DNA of 64,000 bases. Source: Sphingobacterium detergens. Lineage in GTDB: Bacteria > Bacteroidota > Bacteroidia > Sphingobacteriales > Sphingobacteriaceae. The translations under genes and the position numbers were made by a program. The stretch covers positions 1,798,001 through 1,862,000 of the forward strand of contig NZ_RAPY01000001.1 of NCBI RefSeq assembly GCF_003610355.1, written 5' to 3'. A model generated the notes under the pieces. The model did no database searches, had not been told where the DNA came from, and worked only from the letters and a program-made list of their open reading frames with translations. Positions 45,022 through 55,663 of this stretch are shown here, piece by piece (position 1 is the stretch's first letter; every line of letters starts with the position of its first letter).

Positions 45022-45657
45022 ATGAAATCGAAACTTATTTTAGGCTTTCTTTTTTGTGTCGCGTTTACCTTTGTTGGCAAAGCGCAAGAAACACAGCATT
45101 TTTCCAAGCTCGAAATTGGGAAAAAAGCCAAGAAAAATATTGACAGTAAAGACTCCACGGCAGTTATCCATATTGACACATTGATCATGAAGGATAACTC
45201 CACCTTGTCCTTTTACGGAAAGAAAAATGTAAAAATCACCATTGGTTACGCTGAGATCGGAAACAAAGCAACTTTCTATGGAACCGACGGAAAGAATAAT
45301 GGTGCCAATTTTGATATTAACGTCAATTTTCAAAAATTGGGTTCACTGTATATTATCGCAAAAGGCGATGATGCTTTTAATGGAACCAAAACATTCCCCA
45401 ATGGAAATGGTGGCAAAGTGAAAGTTACCCTGGCAACAGGAAGTATAAAACCGCAGGCGACAAATAAGAAGTCACCAAATTATATCTATGCCGATGTCGT
45501 AGCAGGCGGCAGAGCGGTCAATGCAAACACAGACTTGAGAAATATCTATGATCGGATCAAAACTGCACCGACAGGTCTTAGAGGTTTACCACAAGGGCAG
45601 ATTTATTCCGGCAGTGCCGGTACAGAAGGTTCTTTTGAACTGATTTCTACCCAATAG
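45022..45657 (+). CDS. Secreted protein of unknown function
   Basis: 211 residues with a signal peptide ending at about residue 21 (VGKAQ). The mature part is basic, with YGKKNVKITIGYAEIGNKA and GDDAFNGTKTFPNGNGGKV, which looks like a beta-rich fold with right-handed helix-like repeats. No family recognised. It follows lpxB by 56 bases and has its own terminator. Confidence 0.75.
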   Translation: MKSKLILGFLFCVAFTFVGKAQETQHFSKLEIGKKAKKNIDSKDSTAVIHIDTLIMKDNSTLSFYGKKNVKITIGYAEIGNKATFYGTDGKNNGANFDINVNFQKLGSLYIIAKGDDAFNGTKTFPNGNGGKVKVTLATGSIKPQATNKKSPNYIYADVVAGGRAVNANTDLRNIYDRIKTAPTGLRGLPQGQIYSGSAGTEGSFELISTQ

Positions 45658-45678
45658 GAAGACCGAAACAATATAACG

Positions 45679-45716
45679 CTAAAAAAGCATCAATTCTCAC
45701 ATTGATGCTTTTTTAG
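45679..45716. terminator. Bidirectional terminator between the secreted protein and the DUF3810 gene
   Basis: A 16-bp stem (CTAAAAAAGCATCAAT with its complement) around a 6-base loop, with A/T runs for both sides. Confidence 0.88.
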
Positions 45717-45739
45717 TGCTACGCGTTTTTATACTAACT

Positions 45740-46819
45740 TCAATGACAGCCTCTCTTTTTTAGTTCATAGGCTAACACCAATCTTGTCATCCGGTCATAT
45801 CTCGCAATTCCCTCCTTCTGATTGTTATGTGTTAGGTATTGATTGTAAAACAATCCCATCAGATCGTTGATCCAACCGGTATAGTTGCTCCAAAATAAGC
45901 GTTCATCGGCTATATCCGCCAGCACCGGCTTGCTTAATCTTGTTTGATAATCCTTCGAAAGATCTGGATACATGCCCCGCAATTCTCCCAGCATATATAA
46001 AGTTGTTTGCAAATAAGCTGAATAGCGATAAAAGGATTGCGGATGATGCTGTAAGCGAACAAAAGCAATAAAATTAGCTTCATCCTCAAAACCTACCCCC
46101 TGTTGGTGGGCGAGCTCATGTATATAAGTAAACGGAAAAGATAAAGCTGGCATGGCATAATTTACCTGCGCTTCGTGTGTAAACGGATTGAAATAACCTG
46201 AAACACCGAAATACGAAACAACCACACTATTTAAAGGCGATTTGGCCTTCACCTGGCTTCTTGATAAAAAAGAAGAAAAAGTAGTATCCTTTTTTACCCA
46301 ATTTGCCAAATCCGTCCGTATATCATCTTTCCGATCCGCCCACTGTGCCGGATTGACCTGTTCCCGCAAAGCATTTGTACTATCCAGGTATTCATCGAGT
46401 ACCATGAGATAATCCGCAAGCTTCAGGCTATCAACCTGCAGGTGTGCATTCACACTGATCGGTTTCCGATAATAATTCAAACCCCAGGAGACATAAAAGA
46501 AGATATATAGCCCAAGCAATAGATTTACGATAGATAAAAAGGTTCGGCAAGCATCCGACCATTTTTTACCCCAGACCTTGCGTATAAGATTAACTAGCCA
46601 ATAGAGCAGAAAAATAATCGTGAAAGCGTAAAAAATATCTCCTATGCTAATGGGAATGTAACCAAAAATATACTTCGGGATATGGCCATAAAATCGATAA
46701 AATCCCTGTGCATAAAATTCCTCTATCCATAGACTATTGCTTTCGATCAATGATAAAACGAATAGCAGGCCAATAAATGATCCAAAAATAAAAACAGCTA
46801 TTTTATCGCGCTTTGTCAT
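45740..46819 (-). CDS. DUF3810 membrane protein, zinc-metalloprotease-like
   Basis: 359 residues. Three N-terminal membrane helices, then an extracytoplasmic domain with the motif IHELAHQQG (about residue 236) and GFEDEANF downstream, giving the HExxH and third Glu of a gluzincin-like zinc site. The DUF3810 name is recalled, not searched. It is the last gene of an operon after the nucleoid-associated protein (6 bases apart). Substrate unknown. Confidence 0.85.
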   Translation of the reverse strand: MTKRDKIAVFIFGSFIGLLFVLSLIESNSLWIEEFYAQGFYRFYGHIPKYIFGYIPISIGDIFYAFTIIFLLYWLVNLIRKVWGKKWSDACRTFLSIVNLLLGLYIFFYVSWGLNYYRKPISVNAHLQVDSLKLADYLMVLDEYLDSTNALREQVNPAQWADRKDDIRTDLANWVKKDTTFSSFLSRSQVKAKSPLNSVVVSYFGVSGYFNPFTHEAQVNYAMPALSFPFTYIHELAHQQGVGFEDEANFIAFVRLQHHPQSFYRYSAYLQTTLYMLGELRGMYPDLSKDYQTRLSKPVLADIADERLFWSNYTGWINDLMGLFYNQYLTHNNQKEGIARYDRMTRLVLAYELKKRGCH

Positions 46820-46825
46820 AAATTA

Positions 46826-47884
46826 TTAGCTTTCGTTTTCGAAATAGACCTTATAATAGTTCATACCTTTATCTTCATCAAATCCCTTCTCAAGGTATTC
46901 CCGTTTTCCATGCACATAGATATGAAAGTTCTTATCCAATTTTAATACAGACTTGTAGGATGATTCCATCTTTTTGACGGCTTTATCCGCTATTTCAAAA
47001 CTTGACTGGAAGGGTGAATCAAATTCATTTTCAAAACCAGCTTTATAATCCTGGAACATGGCTATCGCCTGGGGATTTCCCAATACTTCCTCTTCAAATT
47101 CCTCCTGAACGAAAGTTTCCTTTTCCTTAAAGTAGTTCATTGATTTATTCATCAAATCAATCTTATCGGCCTTCTCCAGTTCAAACGTTTCATCGAGTTT
47201 CTCCTGAACAAAATTCTTATAGACTTTTAAGTAGTTGCCTGTCTGATTGAAATTGTCATTACGCACACGCAGTTTTAGGAACTCGTCTTTCCAATACACC
47301 GCTTCCTGCTGTCTATTGGTCTGATCCAGTACAAGCACCTTATACCCTTCCTCTTCCTCCACATTGATGATAATACATCCTTTGTCCAACTTGTTGATGT
47401 TGATTGCCTCCTGCTCATATTCCAAGGTGAAAGCCCCTTGTTCAGGATATACCTTTAGGTAAGTCTCTTTGTTTTCTGACTTGAATATACCAATAGCATC
47501 GTGTTCCTCGCCTTCAATCTGCACATTTTTTAGCGCCACCACATACACCTCTCCTGCTTTAATCTTAGGGTGGCTGGACACCTCATACAGATGCTTCGAA
47601 ATCTGCTGGGAAAAATCGTGAAAAGGCAATTGTTCCTTAAAGTATTGGCGCACAAAATAAAATACTTCATTCAGATCCAGTTCTTCATTAGGATGATATA
47701 GACGATATACTTCGTTCACTTTTGCAAAGGGGCTCATAAAGTACTGCATCAAAAGTCCAGGTAATACTTCATCGCCTTCAAAAGATACTGGGGCGTCAGA
47801 CAGGATATAAAATTCGTCCTGTGCTTTGTTTCCTACACGATGTATGGATAATGCTTCAAAAGTTGCGTCTTGGTGAAAAAACAT
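46826..47884 (-). CDS. Nucleoid-associated protein (NdpA/YejK family)
   Basis: 352 residues, mostly charged. Matching features are the N-terminal EALSIHRVGNKAQDEFY, the central HDAIGIFKSENKETYLKVY and the C-terminal HGKREYLEKGFDEDKGMNYY. Family members associate with the bacterial nucleoid; their role is not well defined. It lies between the histone-deacetylase-fold gene (9 bases) and the DUF3810 gene, so the three are one operon. Confidence 0.85.
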   Translation of the reverse strand: MFFHQDATFEALSIHRVGNKAQDEFYILSDAPVSFEGDEVLPGLLMQYFMSPFAKVNEVYRLYHPNEELDLNEVFYFVRQYFKEQLPFHDFSQQISKHLYEVSSHPKIKAGEVYVVALKNVQIEGEEHDAIGIFKSENKETYLKVYPEQGAFTLEYEQEAININKLDKGCIIINVEEEEGYKVLVLDQTNRQQEAVYWKDEFLKLRVRNDNFNQTGNYLKVYKNFVQEKLDETFELEKADKIDLMNKSMNYFKEKETFVQEEFEEEVLGNPQAIAMFQDYKAGFENEFDSPFQSSFEIADKAVKKMESSYKSVLKLDKNFHIYVHGKREYLEKGFDEDKGMNYYKVYFENES

Positions 47885-47893
47885 ATTCTTATT

Positions 47894-48820
47894 TTATAAA
47901 TTATATAAATCTATTGCTATTTTAAATGTTTGGCAATGTGCATTGACAATATCTTTGATCTGCGGAGAATAACCGCCCCCCATACTTACCTGAACAGGAA
48001 TGTGCTGCTGATGGCACAGTCCCAATACAAGTTCATCCCTTCGCGCACAGGTCGCTGGACTTAAATTCAATTTACCCAGTTTATCAGTCCCCAGTATATC
48101 TACACCTGCCTGGTAAAAAACAAAGTCAGGGCGGATACGTACAAATAAATCCACTAGATTGTCTTTCAAAATTTCCAGATATTCTTTATCTGTTATATTT
48201 TCAGCAAGACCGATATCCAAGTGAGAACGCTGCTTGATAAAGGGATAATTCTTTTCCCCATGCATCGAAAAGGTAAACACTTGTTGATGTCCTTCAAAGA
48301 TATGCGCTGTTCCATTCCCCTGATGCACATCGAGATCAATGATGAGGATTCGATTTGCAAGTTTCTGTTGTAATAGATAACCCGCAGCGGTCGCTTGGTC
48401 GTTCATCAGGCAGAAGCCTTCACCAAAATCATAACCCGCGTGATGCGTTCCACCTGCAATCGTGAAAGCTATACCATATTTCAAGGCATAACCTGCAGCC
48501 AGAACAGTTCCATCCAAAATATAGCGTTCGCGGTCGACCAAGCTTTTACTCAAGGGGAATCCGATCCTACGCACCATTTTTGCATCTAAGGTCAAATCAA
48601 ACAGTTTTGTCACATAAACCGGATCATGTACCAAACAACAGGTTTCAAAACTGGCCAGCTCGGGCCTGAAAAAATTAGCTTCATTGGCCAATCCTTCATG
48701 CTTCAACTGCAGGGGGATCAACTCGTACTTTAACATCGGAAAACGATGTCCTTCCTTGACGGGATGGATAAATTCGGGATGAAAAGCTATCTTGAGCACT
48801 TTAAATCTTATTTTATTCAT
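47894..48820 (-). CDS. Histone-deacetylase-family protein
   Basis: 308 residues, an arginase/deacetylase fold. The tandem histidines are His126/His127 (GGTHHAGYDFGEGF). Zinc ligands are Asp164 and His166 (DLDVHQGNG) and Asp246 (TDKLG). The active-site set is complete. Bacterial members remove acetyl groups from small substrates such as acetylpolyamines or from proteins; the substrate is open here. First gene of the operon with the nucleoid-associated protein. The ATG chosen is the first; relatives often start near LKIAFHP, nine residues in. Confidence 0.9.
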   Translation of the reverse strand: MNKIRFKVLKIAFHPEFIHPVKEGHRFPMLKYELIPLQLKHEGLANEANFFRPELASFETCCLVHDPVYVTKLFDLTLDAKMVRRIGFPLSKSLVDRERYILDGTVLAAGYALKYGIAFTIAGGTHHAGYDFGEGFCLMNDQATAAGYLLQQKLANRILIIDLDVHQGNGTAHIFEGHQQVFTFSMHGEKNYPFIKQRSHLDIGLAENITDKEYLEILKDNLVDLFVRIRPDFVFYQAGVDILGTDKLGKLNLSPATCARRDELVLGLCHQQHIPVQVSMGGGYSPQIKDIVNAHCQTFKIAIDLYNL

Positions 48821-48994
48821 GCGAAGATAAGAAAAACTAAAGCAATCCTATTTTATCCAACAATATCAATCCGATATTTTGGAGTTGTATCGGAAAAAGG
48901 GCATCTTTGGGTAAGAACAAATCCTCAAGTTGATGTCGGACGCCGTTTGACATTAAACTTATATTCGATCATAAATAGATACATTAAAAATAAC

Positions 48995-49636
48995 ATGGAA
49001 ACGACTAATTTGCCTCAATTGTCTGCAATGGAGCAGCGTGTCCTGGGTTCCCTGATTGAAAAATCAAAGGTGACCCCCGAATATTATCCCATGACGGTCA
49101 ACAGCTTACAGGCTGCATGTAATCAAAAAACTTCACGTAAACCTGTTGTTCAATACAGCGAAGAGGACATCGTCAATACGCTAGATATCCTAAAAAAGAG
49201 AGGGTTGATTTCAACCGTTATCGGTGGTGGATCCAGGGTAACCAAGTATAAGCACAATTTTGCCATACAGTTTCCCCTTGTACCATCCGAACTGACTATT
49301 ATTTGCCTATTACTTCTGCGTGGACCAATGACAGCCGGTGAAATCAATTCAAATGCCGGAAGATTATACGAATTTGACTCCTTAGGTGAAATTAATGAAC
49401 AATTGGAGAAACTTGCTCAGGAGGGCTATCTGAAATCTCTTCCTAAACAAGCCGGACACAAAGAGGTACGTTATATCCACCTGTTGGGTGAAATAAATAT
49501 GGAAGCTTTTGAAAATAGCAGCAGTGCAGCAAGCGGGGCAGCAGATCCGGCGCTTTTGGAACGTATCGGACAACTCGAACAGGAAGTCGCTGAATTAAAA
49601 CAGAAGTTTCAAGAATTGTGGGACGAACTACATTAA
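48995..49636 (+). CDS. yceH: YceH/DUF480 family protein
   Basis: 213 residues from METTNLPQLSAMEQRVLG, close to the 215 residues of E. coli YceH. The conserved signature is VLGSLIEKSKVTPEYYPMTV and then LQAACNQKTSRKPV; both halves are winged-helix units, and a short C-terminal coiled coil follows. The open frame reaches back to 48746, but that stretch is the antisense of the deacetylase gene and intergenic DNA. It begins a plus-strand run with the MFS gene 3 bases away. Function unknown. Confidence 0.9.
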   Translation: METTNLPQLSAMEQRVLGSLIEKSKVTPEYYPMTVNSLQAACNQKTSRKPVVQYSEEDIVNTLDILKKRGLISTVIGGGSRVTKYKHNFAIQFPLVPSELTIICLLLLRGPMTAGEINSNAGRLYEFDSLGEINEQLEKLAQEGYLKSLPKQAGHKEVRYIHLLGEINMEAFENSSSAASGAADPALLERIGQLEQEVAELKQKFQELWDELH

Positions 49637-49639
49637 TCG

Positions 49640-50830
49640 ATGACGAATACAACTGATTCCAAAACAGAATTATCCCAAGCCACCTTATGGCTGATGACCA
49701 TTGCCACAGGTCTGGTTGTCGCCAATAATTATTATAATCAGCCATTATTGGGGCTGATTGCTAAAGACCTGCGTGTTAGCGAAGCCACAGTGAGCAATTC
49801 GGCCATGTTAACACAAATTGGTTATGCCTGTGGGCTTTTATTGATTGTTCCCTTGGGCGATATGTTTAAGAGAAAGAAAATGATCTTAATTGATTTTATA
49901 TTCATTATTCTCTCTTTGGCCGGAATGGCACTTTCCCAGTCTATCACAGCCATCCTCATCTTTAGTTTTTTGATCGGCTTTACATCCGTGATTCCACAAG
50001 TTTTTGTACCCATGGCGGCAGAGCTTGCCCCAAAAGGGAAACAGGCAGCTGCAATAGGTATGGTCATGTCAGGATTATTGATCGGTATTCTATTATCACG
50101 CGTAGTTAGCGGATTTGTCGGTTCCTACTTTGGCTGGCGCGAAATGTATTGGATCGCTACGGTGATCATGGTCATCACAGCAATGGCTATCGCCATCAAA
50201 TTACCCGAAGTTAGCCCTAATTTTAAGGGTACTTATAAAGAATTGATGCTTTCGGTGTGGAACTTTGCCAAGAAACAACCTGTCCTGCAATTGGCGGCAT
50301 TTCGTGGTGCGATGGGATTTGGGGCGTTTTCTGCCTTCTTTACAACCCTCGTTTTCCATATCGAAGGGCCACCATTTTTTGACGGGCCAGCTACCGCTGG
50401 TGCATTTGGCCTTGTGGGCGCCTGCGGTGCCCTTGCAGCTGCTTTTGTCAACCGAATGACCGTATACATGGGTACCGCGAAAATTATCCGCTACGCGATA
50501 TTATTGATGGTCTTTAGCTGGCTGCTTTTTGCGCTATTCGGTCATTATTACTGGGGACTAATCATTGGGGTGATCCTCATTGACCTTGGATTACAGTCGA
50601 TGCACATCCTAAATCAGAGTGATTTCTACGCGCTCAATCTTGGCGCGAACAATCGTCTGAACACCGTTTATATGGTCAGCTATTTTATCGGCGGTTCAAC
50701 AGGCACCTTTTTTGCGGCACAAGCATGGCAGCATTTCCAATGGCCGGGGGTTATTGCAGTTGGAACAACATACACCCTATCGGCATTGCTCGCACACTTA
50801 TTATTTGATCATAAACTAAGAAAAAACTAA
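49640..50830 (+). CDS. MFS transporter
   Basis: 396 residues with twelve hydrophobic segments. Motif A between helices 2 and 3 is PLGDMFKRKKM, typical of major-facilitator drug or sugar antiporters. It starts 3 bases after yceH and ends one base before the DUF72 gene, so it is co-transcribed with both. Substrate unknown. Confidence 0.92.
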   Translation: MTNTTDSKTELSQATLWLMTIATGLVVANNYYNQPLLGLIAKDLRVSEATVSNSAMLTQIGYACGLLLIVPLGDMFKRKKMILIDFIFIILSLAGMALSQSITAILIFSFLIGFTSVIPQVFVPMAAELAPKGKQAAAIGMVMSGLLIGILLSRVVSGFVGSYFGWREMYWIATVIMVITAMAIAIKLPEVSPNFKGTYKELMLSVWNFAKKQPVLQLAAFRGAMGFGAFSAFFTTLVFHIEGPPFFDGPATAGAFGLVGACGALAAAFVNRMTVYMGTAKIIRYAILLMVFSWLLFALFGHYYWGLIIGVILIDLGLQSMHILNQSDFYALNLGANNRLNTVYMVSYFIGGSTGTFFAAQAWQHFQWPGVIAVGTTYTLSALLAHLLFDHKLRKN

Positions 50831-50831
50831 T

Positions 50832-51719
50832 ATGAAATTTGGCCAAGTAGATCATCCAGAAGAAGTGGACTTCACACTACCTTCTACGTCTCAGGAGACT
50901 TTAACCCTCCTACAACATTTCAAAAATAAAGAACCTTTTGAAGTATATGTCGGCTGTGCAAAATGGAACAAACAGGATTTAAAGGGTTTTTATCCCAGAG
51001 GAACAAAGGACGAGCTTGTTTACTATGCCAATCAGTTTAACAGCATTGAACTGAATGCCACGTTCTATAATTCACCGAGCCTGGAGCAGGTAGAAACCTG
51101 GAAAAAGAAAACTCCGGCAGATTTTAAATTCTTTCCAAAAGTTCCCCAGTCTATCAGTCATTTTAGCCGATTGCTTAACGCAACGGATAAAGTCAAGTTG
51201 TTTACAGATGCTGTGGTTCGATTTGATGAAAAATTAGGCATGGTCTTTCTACAAATGCACGACAACTACAGCCCAAAGGATATGGCGCGGTTAAAATTAT
51301 TCTTGCACGACTGGCCAAAAGATGTTCCCTTAGCATTGGAAGTTCGAAATAAGGACTGGTTCTCAAAAGCCGAAGTAACGAATGAACTCTACAGCTTATT
51401 GGAGGAGACCGGTGTGACCAATGTATTGGTGGATACGGCAGGCAGAAGAGATATGTTGCATATGCGTCTGACTACGCCTGTCGCCTTTATCCGTTATGTC
51501 GGTGCCAACCATGCATCGGATTATGCACGTCTGGATAATTGGATAGAAGTATTAAAACTCTGGCGAGATAATGGATTACAGAAACTGTATTTTTTCATCC
51601 ATCAGAATGTTGAAATTGAATCCCCCTTACTAGCAACCCACTTTATTAAGAAAATGAATGAAACATTTGATTTGAATCTTAAATATCCAAATAAAGCAAC
51701 AGGTAATACCTTATTTTAA
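50832..51719 (+). CDS. DUF72 protein
   Basis: 295 residues, a TIM-barrel-like family. It shows the recurring pattern VGCAKWNKQDLKGFYPRGTK, FNSIELNATFYNSPS and FKFFPKVPQSISH, with KLGMVFLQMHDNYSP in the middle. The Glu in SIELNATFY lines the predicted active site. The family's activity is not established. Third gene of the yceH-MFS operon. Confidence 0.93.
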   Translation: MKFGQVDHPEEVDFTLPSTSQETLTLLQHFKNKEPFEVYVGCAKWNKQDLKGFYPRGTKDELVYYANQFNSIELNATFYNSPSLEQVETWKKKTPADFKFFPKVPQSISHFSRLLNATDKVKLFTDAVVRFDEKLGMVFLQMHDNYSPKDMARLKLFLHDWPKDVPLALEVRNKDWFSKAEVTNELYSLLEETGVTNVLVDTAGRRDMLHMRLTTPVAFIRYVGANHASDYARLDNWIEVLKLWRDNGLQKLYFFIHQNVEIESPLLATHFIKKMNETFDLNLKYPNKATGNTLF

Positions 51720-51732
51720 TTCATATAAATCT

Positions 51733-52062
51733 ATGACAAAAATATTTATAGCATTTTCATTTATCCTAGTGGTCTTCTTCTCATGTAGTGTCCAGCAAGC
51801 CATAATGAAAACCGATTCAAACATGAAAAAGATACAACTAGGCATGAGTAAAGAAGAAGTGATCAATACCATGGGGAAGCAATATAGAATCGCTGGTGCA
51901 GACCGCCTGAATGATAACTCGATAATGGAATTGATAACCTATGAAAATGCATACAATGAAGAGTATCAGCTATGGTTCAAAAATGAGGTACTCATGAAAT
52001 GGAACAGAATATATAAATACAATCATGATCATGATCGAAGTAGAAGGGATACCATCCGTTAA
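51733..52062 (+). CDS. BamE/SmpA-like lipoprotein
   Basis: 109 residues. Lipoprotein signal ending FFSC (Cys18). The segment IQLGMSKEEVINTMGK is the family hallmark (GMSxxEVxxxLG) of the BamE/SmpA and DUF-type small lipoproteins, and the remainder ends in a basic tail (DHDRSRRD). It may assist outer-membrane protein assembly, but small BamE-like lipoproteins have many other roles. Last gene of its run. Confidence 0.75.
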   Translation: MTKIFIAFSFILVVFFSCSVQQAIMKTDSNMKKIQLGMSKEEVINTMGKQYRIAGADRLNDNSIMELITYENAYNEEYQLWFKNEVLMKWNRIYKYNHDHDRSRRDTIR

Positions 52063-52095
52063 ACTGTAATTCTTATGCTCTTTCCATGATAAAAC

Positions 52096-52149
52096 TATGC
52101 TAAAAAAATAAGGCCTAATCTGTAGATTAGGCCTTATTTTTTTAGCATA
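52096..52149. terminator. 26-bp inverted repeat between the BamE-like gene and eno
   Basis: A perfect 26-bp stem with a two-base loop (outer TATGCTAAAAAAATAAGG, inner CCTAATCT), T-rich on both strands, serving converging genes. Confidence 0.93.
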
Positions 52150-52160
52150 ATAGGGTAAAC

Positions 52161-53468
<1,308 letters not shown>

Positions 53469-53534
53469 CTATAATTTATTTTCATTACTTAGTGTAAATA
53501 AGACACACTCTTATCTACAGACATTTTTCACAAC

Positions 53535-53542
53535 CAAATATA
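53535..53542 (-). promoter_or_regulatory. Probable -7 element of eno
   Basis: On the minus strand this reads TATATTTG, an exact consensus match about 80 bases before the eno ATG. No -33 TTG is clear. Confidence 0.4.
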
Positions 53543-53614
53543 ACAAAAAATGTATTTAATCCGTCATTTATTGTGAATAAAATATGACCAATCTGAATAA
53601 TTGGTTCTGCAAAT

Positions 53615-53655
53615 AGCATAAAAAACCCTCCACGATAGGGAGGGTTTTTTATGCT
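53615..53655 (-). terminator. Terminator after carA
   Basis: AGCATAAAAAACCCTCC pairs with GGAGGGTTTTTTATGCT around a 7-base loop. It sits between the carA stop and the eno upstream region. Confidence 0.9.
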
Positions 53656-53668
53656 ATGCTATGTTTGC

Positions 53669-54769
53669 TTAGTTTTTGATCATTGCAACGAAATCATCAA
53701 ACAGGTAACGTGAATCGTGTGGACCTGGGGATGATTCAGGGTGATATTGAACTGAGAACGCTTTTTGCCCTTTGATACGGATCCCTTCGATAGATTGGTC
53801 GTTCAAATTGACGTGCGTTATCTCCACATTTTCCGAATTTTGGATATCTTCAGCTACAACACCAAAACCATGGTTTTGTGAAGTAATTTCACAACGGTTA
53901 GCGATAATATTTTTGACTGGGTGATTGATACCACGGTGTCCGTTATGCAATTTGCTTGTGCGGATGCCATTAGCTAGCGCTAAAATCTGATGACCTAAAC
54001 AGATCCCAAACATTGGCTTGTTTGCATTCAAAATAGATTTTACGGTTTCGATAGCGTAATCCATTGGTGCAGGATCACCGGGGCCATTAGAAATAAAGTA
54101 ACCATCAGGATTCCATTTTTCCATTTCCTCAAATGTTGTCTTAGCCGGGAAAACCTTTGTATAAACGTCACGGGCCTCAAAGTTGCGCAGGATATTTTTC
54201 TTGATACCCAAATCCAATACTGCAACACGTAAAGATGCATTTTCATTTCCAAAGAAATAAGGCTCAGTAGTTGTTACCTTAGAAGACAATTCAAGACCAT
54301 CCATCGAAGGAACTTTTGCCAACTGGCTCTTTAACTCTTCAACGTCTAGCGTTTCCGAAGAAATGATTGCATTCATGGCTCCTTTATCACGGATATGTCT
54401 TACCAATGAACGTGTATCCACATCGGAAATACCCACCAAATTTCCTTCTTCAAAATAGCTTTGAATAGACTCATCAGCCATTTTACGGCTATAGTTGATG
54501 TTGTAGTTTTTACAAACCAAGCCCGCAATCTGAATTTGATTTGATTCGGTGTCATCCTCATCAATACCATAGTTACCAATATGTGCATTGGTTGTGACCA
54601 TGATTTGTCCAAAATAAGATGGATCTGTAAAAATCTCTTGATAACCGGTTGTTCCTGTATTGAAACAGATTTCACCAGTAGTCGTACCAATTTTACCAGC
54701 GGCTTTACCGTGATAAACTGTACCATCTTCTAAAACTAAAATTGCAGGCAATTTGCTGTAGTTGGTCAT
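53669..54769 (-). CDS. carA: Carbamoyl-phosphate synthase small subunit
   Basis: 366 residues. The amidotransferase has its nucleophile in GICLGHQILALANG and the His/Glu partners in QYHPESSPGP. The N-terminal domain opens AILVLEDGTVYHGKAAG. It supplies ammonia from glutamine to the large subunit, which is not in the window. Pathway: arginine and pyrimidines (compare pyrE). Confidence 0.97.
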   Translation of the reverse strand: MTNYSKLPAILVLEDGTVYHGKAAGKIGTTTGEICFNTGTTGYQEIFTDPSYFGQIMVTTNAHIGNYGIDEDDTESNQIQIAGLVCKNYNINYSRKMADESIQSYFEEGNLVGISDVDTRSLVRHIRDKGAMNAIISSETLDVEELKSQLAKVPSMDGLELSSKVTTTEPYFFGNENASLRVAVLDLGIKKNILRNFEARDVYTKVFPAKTTFEEMEKWNPDGYFISNGPGDPAPMDYAIETVKSILNANKPMFGICLGHQILALANGIRTSKLHNGHRGINHPVKNIIANRCEITSQNHGFGVVAEDIQNSENVEITHVNLNDQSIEGIRIKGQKAFSVQYHPESSPGPHDSRYLFDDFVAMIKN

Positions 54770-54836
54770 TATCGATGTAATATTATAAAATGTGTATCTC
54801 TTCTGTTCTGAATCCTAAAGCCTTCCCTATTGGATA

Positions 54837-54860
54837 TAAAAAAAGCCCTCAAATGGGCTA
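54837..54860 (-). terminator. Terminator of the TM2/DUF2752 pair
   Basis: On the minus strand, AGCCC pairs with GGGCT around a 6-base loop and is followed by a T-run. Confidence 0.7.
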
Positions 54861-54998
54861 AAATATTAATTAACAATGCATTACCACGATTGACAAACCG
54901 TTTCCTAAGGCACCTACCAATAAAGACTCTACTTTAATTTTCACGGGAGACAAAGTTACGACATATCAGTTAAAAGTGAAAAACATTTTTCAATTATT

Positions 54999-55310
54999 TT
55001 ACATGGAGCCTGTTTGCCTATGTATAAATCGATGAAAGTCTCTTAAAATCAAAAAGATCAATACAGGAACAAGTCCAAAAATCATTGGATTTGCAGACCA
55101 GGCATCCTCCCATTTCATCTGTAACAAGGCGATAAAAGCAGTTGTCATTCCGCAACCGGGACATTCATATCCGGTAATTGCCTTCCAGAGACAAGGAATG
55201 AGGATATGAATATCCGACAGCATATACAATGCGATAGCAGTGCCAAAATACCCTATGACAATGGTGTAAATCCAGTGCACTCGCAGGTATTTCAGCACAA
55301 GCCAAGCCAT
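54999..55310 (-). CDS. DUF2752 membrane protein
   Basis: 103 residues with three hydrophobic segments. The loop ECPGCGMTTAF is the signature of the DUF2752 family (CPxCGxTRA-like), possibly a metal-binding site. Start and stop overlap by one base with the TM2 gene, so translation is coupled. Function unknown. Confidence 0.8.
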   Translation of the reverse strand: MAWLVLKYLRVHWIYTIVIGYFGTAIALYMLSDIHILIPCLWKAITGYECPGCGMTTAFIALLQMKWEDAWSANPMIFGLVPVLIFLILRDFHRFIHRQTGSM

Positions 55311-55663
55311 TAATTATTGTTTACCGGACTTTTGATGTATTGACCATCTTTATCCTTGTATTTCCCAACAATGATCATGATCAGATCTATAAGCGACCAG
55401 ATCCCACATCCACCCAGAGTAACCAACTGGAGAACCGCTGTTCCGATCTGTCCCAAATAGAAACGATGTCCACCGAAGGGGCCAAGAAACAAACAAAATA
55501 ATAAAGCGGGCAACCAGCGATCATCCTGTATACTGCGATTCTGCTGGAAAGGTTGGTTCGCGTAGAATATAGGTTGTTTCGCGCCACAGAGAGGACAGAC
55601 CTCAGCTTTGACATTAATTACCTGACCACATTCCACACAATATTTTTCGTCTTCTGTTTTCAT
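55310..55663 (-). CDS. TM2-domain protein with N-terminal zinc ribbon
   Basis: 117 residues. A zinc ribbon (CVECG and CPLCG, residues about 9-27) precedes a TM2 unit (about 48-110) with FLGPFGGHRFYLGQIG and WSLIDLIMI. Such proteins pair a metal-binding motif with two membrane helices and have no known function. First gene of the pair with the DUF2752 protein. Confidence 0.85.
   Translation of the reverse strand: MKTEDEKYCVECGQVINVKAEVCPLCGAKQPIFYANQPFQQNRSIQDDRWLPALLFCLFLGPFGGHRFYLGQIGTAVLQLVTLGGCGIWSLIDLIMIIVGKYKDKDGQYIKSPVNNN

Noticed and set aside
48746..48994. N-terminal extension of the YceH frame
   Set aside because: The extension is antisense to the deacetylase gene plus intergenic DNA; the YceH signature begins after the ATG at 48995.
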